Shown: in pieces, positions 61,252-64,000 of the stretch | Numbering within the stretch: the first letter of the stretch is position 1 | Layout: each line of letters opens with the position of its first letter | Origin: Nesterenkonia ebinurensis | GTDB lineage: Bacteria; Actinomycetota; Actinomycetes; Actinomycetales; Micrococcaceae | DNA length: 64,000 nt | Assembly (NCBI RefSeq): GCF_008711175.1 | Contig: NZ_VWNF01000050.1 | Coordinates: 91,523-155,522, forward strand | Direction of reading: 5' to 3' | Notes under the pieces: generated by a model | Seen by the model: the letters and a program-made list of their open reading frames with translations, nothing else | Told to the model about the DNA's origin: nothing | The model's database searches: none | Made by a program: the position numbers and the translations under genes

Positions 61252-62916
61252 ATGATGAATTCCTCCAACAACCAAGCCGAGGCGGGCGCGCCTTCGGACA
61301 CGGCAGGAGCCACCAGCACCCACGCACACGGTGCGTGGGCCACGCTCGCGGCTGTCGGCGTGGCCGCGCTGATGGTGCAGACCGACTCCTCGACCGTGTC
61401 GATCGCGAATCCGGCGATCGCCGCCAGTCTGGACGCGAGCCTGGGCCAGATCGCTTGGGTAACCAACGCCTTCCTGCTCGTCCTGGCGGGCCTGATGATC
61501 CCCGCCGGCGCGCTGGCTGACAAGATGGGGCACAAGAAGGCGTTCCTGATCGGTGTCGCCGGATTCGCCGTGGCCTCGCTGCTGTGCGCGATCGCCGGAT
61601 CCGTCGAGTTCCTGATCTTCTCCCGGGCGCTCCAGGGTCTGTTCGGAGCGTTCATCGCCCCGGCGGGGCTTGCGATCCTGCGCAACGCCTTCCCGCCCGA
61701 TCGGGTGGGCCTGGCGTTCGGCGTGTTCGGCTCGGTCGCGGCCATCGCGACTGCCGGTGGTCCGGTCCTGGGCGGGCTGCTGGTCGAGTACGCCAGCTGG
61801 CATTGGGCGTTCCTCATCAATGTTCCCCTCGGGATCATCGCCTTTTTGGTGGGCTTCTTCGTCATCCGCGAGACAGAAAGCCTCACGACCACGCGGCTCG
61901 ATCTGCCCGGCGCGGTCACCCTCACCTTGGCGATGTCCTCGGTGGTGTGGGCGCTCACCGGCGCGCAGGAACACGGCTGGGTCTCCGATCGCACCATCGG
62001 GTTCGGGGTGGCCGGGCTCGTGCTGCTAGTGGTGTTCATCCTCATTCAGCGCAAGGTCACGGCGCCCACCGTGCCACTGGGCCTGTTCAAGAACCGCACC
62101 TTCGGTCTCGGCGTGATCCTGATGATCACCACGATGTTGGTATTCTTCGTGGTCCTGTTCTACCTGACCTTCTACCTCCAAGCCGTGCGCGGCGACGGAC
62201 CTGCCGCAGCAGCAGTCGCGTTGCTTCCCCTGACGATGGTGTTCACCGTTTCGTCGCCGCTGGCCGGATCGTTAGTCGGCAAGATCGGGTTGCGTGCCGT
62301 GCTCGTTATCGGTGCCGTGCTCACCGCTGCGGCATTCCTGCTGTTCATGCGTCTTGAGGTGGACTCCGGCTGGGCTGTGCTGTCGCCACCACTGATCCTC
62401 TCCGGGTTCGGCATCGGATTCCTCAGCCTCGGAGCGCTCCAGGCGATTGTCGGCAACGCGCCGCCGGAGAGGGCCGGAGCAGCCTCGGGAATCCAACAGT
62501 CCAGCTCACAGCTTGGCAGCACGCTGGGAATCGCGATCTTCAGCAGCATTCTCGCAACCATCGTCACATCCCGCTTCGGTCCGGCGCTGATGGGCAGAGC
62601 CACTCCGGAGACCGAGGAAGCACTGAGTCAGCTCGGCGCCGACCCACAGGTCACCAACCAGGTGGCACTCGGTTTCAGCCCCGGAACCCAGGCCGCGCTG
62701 AGCGAGCAGCTGGAGCAGGCGGGCACCCCGGCCGGACAGGTCGAGCAGATCATGAGTGCGCTCACCTCCGCGGCCCACGAGAGTTTCCTCGGTGGCCTGC
62801 ACACGGTGTTTCTCATTGCGGCCTGCATCGCGCTCGCCTCCGGCGTCATCGCGCTGTTTATCCGGCAACCCAAGCCCCAGGCCGATGACGCCCCAGCGTC
62901 CACGCCCGCGCTCTGA
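61252..62916 (+). CDS. DHA2-family MFS efflux pump
   Basis: A 554-residue proton antiporter of the 14-helix DHA2 family. It starts at ATG 61252 (or 61255) after AAGGGAAGC; an in-frame extension upstream lacks a ribosome site. Motifs: WVTNAFLLVLAGLMIPAGAL ADKMGHKKAFLIG (motif A), ALQGLFGAFIAPAGLAILR (motif B region), GPVLGGLLVEYASWHWAFLI NVPLG (motif C and D2). A hydrophilic loop (about 455-505, ending before the last helix) carries an Ala/Gln/Glu-rich sequence. Probably exports drugs or toxic metabolites under control of the divergent TetR. Confidence 0.93.
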   Translation: MMNSSNNQAEAGAPSDTAGATSTHAHGAWATLAAVGVAALMVQTDSSTVSIANPAIAASLDASLGQIAWVTNAFLLVLAGLMIPAGALADKMGHKKAFLIGVAGFAVASLLCAIAGSVEFLIFSRALQGLFGAFIAPAGLAILRNAFPPDRVGLAFGVFGSVAAIATAGGPVLGGLLVEYASWHWAFLINVPLGIIAFLVGFFVIRETESLTTTRLDLPGAVTLTLAMSSVVWALTGAQEHGWVSDRTIGFGVAGLVLLVVFILIQRKVTAPTVPLGLFKNRTFGLGVILMITTMLVFFVVLFYLTFYLQAVRGDGPAAAAVALLPLTMVFTVSSPLAGSLVGKIGLRAVLVIGAVLTAAAFLLFMRLEVDSGWAVLSPPLILSGFGIGFLSLGALQAIVGNAPPERAGAASGIQQSSSQLGSTLGIAIFSSILATIVTSRFGPALMGRATPETEEALSQLGADPQVTNQVALGFSPGTQAALSEQLEQAGTPAGQVEQIMSALTSAAHESFLGGLHTVFLIAACIALASGVIALFIRQPKPQADDAPASTPAL

Positions 62917-63225
62917 ACGACAACCGCAATGCGCGTCCACATACGCCGCGCTGTCGTATCTGGCATGGGCACGAACCGAGGCCGAGGTTGACAGCGGATT
63001 CGTCATGATCCATCGGGACGAGGTGATCGTTTTGATCGACGTCGTGCGGGATTCACGGTGAACCCGGCTTGAGCCGGTACAGAGACCGACGCCACCGATG
63101 CCGGGCCAGCGGTCTGCGCAAGGCAGGTCCGGCATCAATTCGACTCCTGCGGAGGACATCGTGGACCAGCTCGTGGTCGACCTTACGAACCACCGTTTCG
63201 TCAGAGCTCTCAAGAGTGAGGTGCT
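62917..63225. other. Gene-free stretch before PadR gene
   Basis: About 310 bp. A short frame (EVDSGFVMIHRDEVIVLIDV VRDS) ending near 63061 has protein-like composition but no recognisable start or family. A ribosome site GTGAGGTG precedes the PadR start. No other feature is supported. Confidence 0.4.
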
Positions 63226-63717
63226 ATGAGCGATCGCTCCACGTTTGACTATGGCGAAGTCCGCCGGCTCTTGCTAGATGCCGTAGCCAAGAGGCCCCCG
63301 CATGGATACGAGCTGATCCGTGTCGTCGTCGAGCGAACCGATTCGGGATTTCGGCCACGGCTCGGTTACGTCTACCCGCGACTCGCCAAGCTCGCAGACG
63401 AAGGACTCATCACCGGGACAAGGATGGGTTGCAATGTCGTCCACACGATCACCGATCGCGGCCGAGAAGGCATCACAGCACACGCGGCAACATCGCGTCA
63501 GGTGACTGCGGAGGCTCGACGCATGGACCTCGGAGACGACGGTGCCCTGCTCTCATCCGCACAGCGTGCCACGAGCAAGTTCGTCCGGAATGTGCCCGAA
63601 GAAGTAGCCGCGCGTGCAAAGCCTGGCGACCTGTCACCAGTGACCGTCCTGCGACTCGAAGTCGAACTGACCCAAGCACACGAGGCGATCGCGCGCCGCC
63701 TCGCCCGACCGTACTGA
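63226..63717 (+). CDS. PadR-family regulator
   Basis: A 163-residue PadR winged-helix protein: DAVAKRPPHGYELIRVVVER, SGFRPRLGYVYPRLAKLADE GLIT, then a C-terminal dimer helix (LEVELTQAHEAIARRLARPY). PadR proteins repress genes for stress or drug responses. Its ATG has GAGG 7 bp upstream. The next gene in the same direction is an AraC regulator. The target is unknown. Confidence 0.88.
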   Translation: MSDRSTFDYGEVRRLLLDAVAKRPPHGYELIRVVVERTDSGFRPRLGYVYPRLAKLADEGLITGTRMGCNVVHTITDRGREGITAHAATSRQVTAEARRMDLGDDGALLSSAQRATSKFVRNVPEEVAARAKPGDLSPVTVLRLEVELTQAHEAIARRLARPY

Positions 63718-63735
63718 CCTCATCGCGCCACGGGG

Positions 63736-64000
63736 ATGCCGATGCTGTCAAGGTCGAACGATCATCAGCCGATCGTGGCGCGGACGCGGACTATCCATTC
63801 GCCGGTCGGCCCGGTGGCGTACGACTGTGTGAAGGTGATCGTCATCAGGTCGGGCTCGGCGATCTTGTTCAGTGAGTTCGGGCAGAAGCCCGTCAACGTC
63901 GGCGACGTGATGATTCTCGGTGCGAACGTGCTGTGCGGCTCGGAGCCCGAGGGGCATATCACCGTCACCACTATCTACCTGGACACCGATTATGTGATCG
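63736..64000 (+). CDS. AraC-family regulator, N-terminal part (cut by window edge)
   Basis: The first 88 residues of a regulator, starting MPMLSRSNDHQPIVARTRTI then VAYDCVKVIVIRSGSAILFS, VNVGDVMILGANVLCGSEPE. This closely follows the N-terminal domain of the AraC protein at 29322-30254 (VAYDCVKVIVVRAGGALLFS; VNVGDVIVLAANTLCGAEPE). The HTH lies beyond the window end. The two genes are paralogues. The upstream PadR may be cotranscribed. Confidence 0.85.
   Translation, partial: MPMLSRSNDHQPIVARTRTIHSPVGPVAYDCVKVIVIRSGSAILFSEFGQKPVNVGDVMILGANVLCGSEPEGHITVTTIYLDTDYVI

Overview
The window is high-GC DNA with actinobacterial gene families, GTG/ATG starts, tight ATGA overlaps and many TetR/ArsR/MerR/PadR regulators. 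It is most likely from a Micrococcales-type actinomycete. The genus cannot be told from the sequence alone. The gene content is typical of a plasmid or a chromosomal island built from several integrated elements: two MobF relaxase modules, two intact large serine recombinases plus three decayed fragments of the same kind, a tyrosine-recombinase trio, a ParB, several defence-type genes and many broken genes at junctions.

Layout. 1-5.8 kb looks ordinary: the end of a family 2 glycosyltransferase, a divergent OmpR-type regulator/histidine kinase pair, and an aminotransferase facing an XRE-cupin regulator and a YbaK-like deacylase, with two near-identical palindromes bracketing the aminotransferase. 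5.9-18 kb is a scrapyard: an ArsR/SRPBCC/YdeI operon lies between two fragments of serine recombinases, followed by a DUF4143 ATPase, a flavin monooxygenase, TetR and AraC remnants, a TRM11-like methylase, TetR plus two bacterial PH-domain membrane proteins, a frameshifted nucleotidyltransferase, and a flavoprotein fragment fused to a recombinase tail. 18-25.4 kb holds module A: MobF relaxase A facing a remnant of a cytosine-C5 methylase, and downstream of the relaxase a DUF262 / HEPN / PD-(D/E)XK-like gene set. 25.4-30.3 kb is a TetR-controlled ABC exporter with an AraC regulator. 30.4-33.5 kb holds an Mrr-like nuclease, an Abi_C-like protein and a ClbS-like protein. 33.5-36.6 kb is the tyrosine recombinase / XRE / zinc-ribbon integrase-like trio. 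36.7-42.3 kb runs from a MerR/SDR pair to a core of hypothetical gene, ParB, small gene and serine recombinase, ending in a tRNA 3' fragment. 42.3-45.6 kb has a DUF433/DUF5615 pair, a TetR/ASCH/VOC operon with a 36-bp perfect palindrome, and a truncated methyltransferase. 45.6-59.1 kb holds the second serine recombinase and module B: a Rad50-like ATPase, a small membrane protein, a Dam-type methylase overlapping a ParB-fold protein, a small HTH gene, MobF relaxase B, a possible oriT region and a C5 methylase. A second reading frame with its own ribosome site lies inside that C5 methylase. 59.4-64 kb has a decayed histidine kinase, a TetR/DHA2 efflux pair, a PadR regulator and the start of a second AraC gene related to the one at 29 kb.

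How it fits together. Both relaxase modules have the same plan: relaxase on the minus strand, C5 methylase divergent on the plus strand, and putative defence cargo downstream of the relaxase. The most interesting candidates are the DUF262-HEPN-nuclease operon, the Dam-ParB operon, the dual-coding C5 methylase, and the abrupt tail exchange between two recombinase genes at an inverted repeat. Family names come from recognised motifs and memory; no database search was run.
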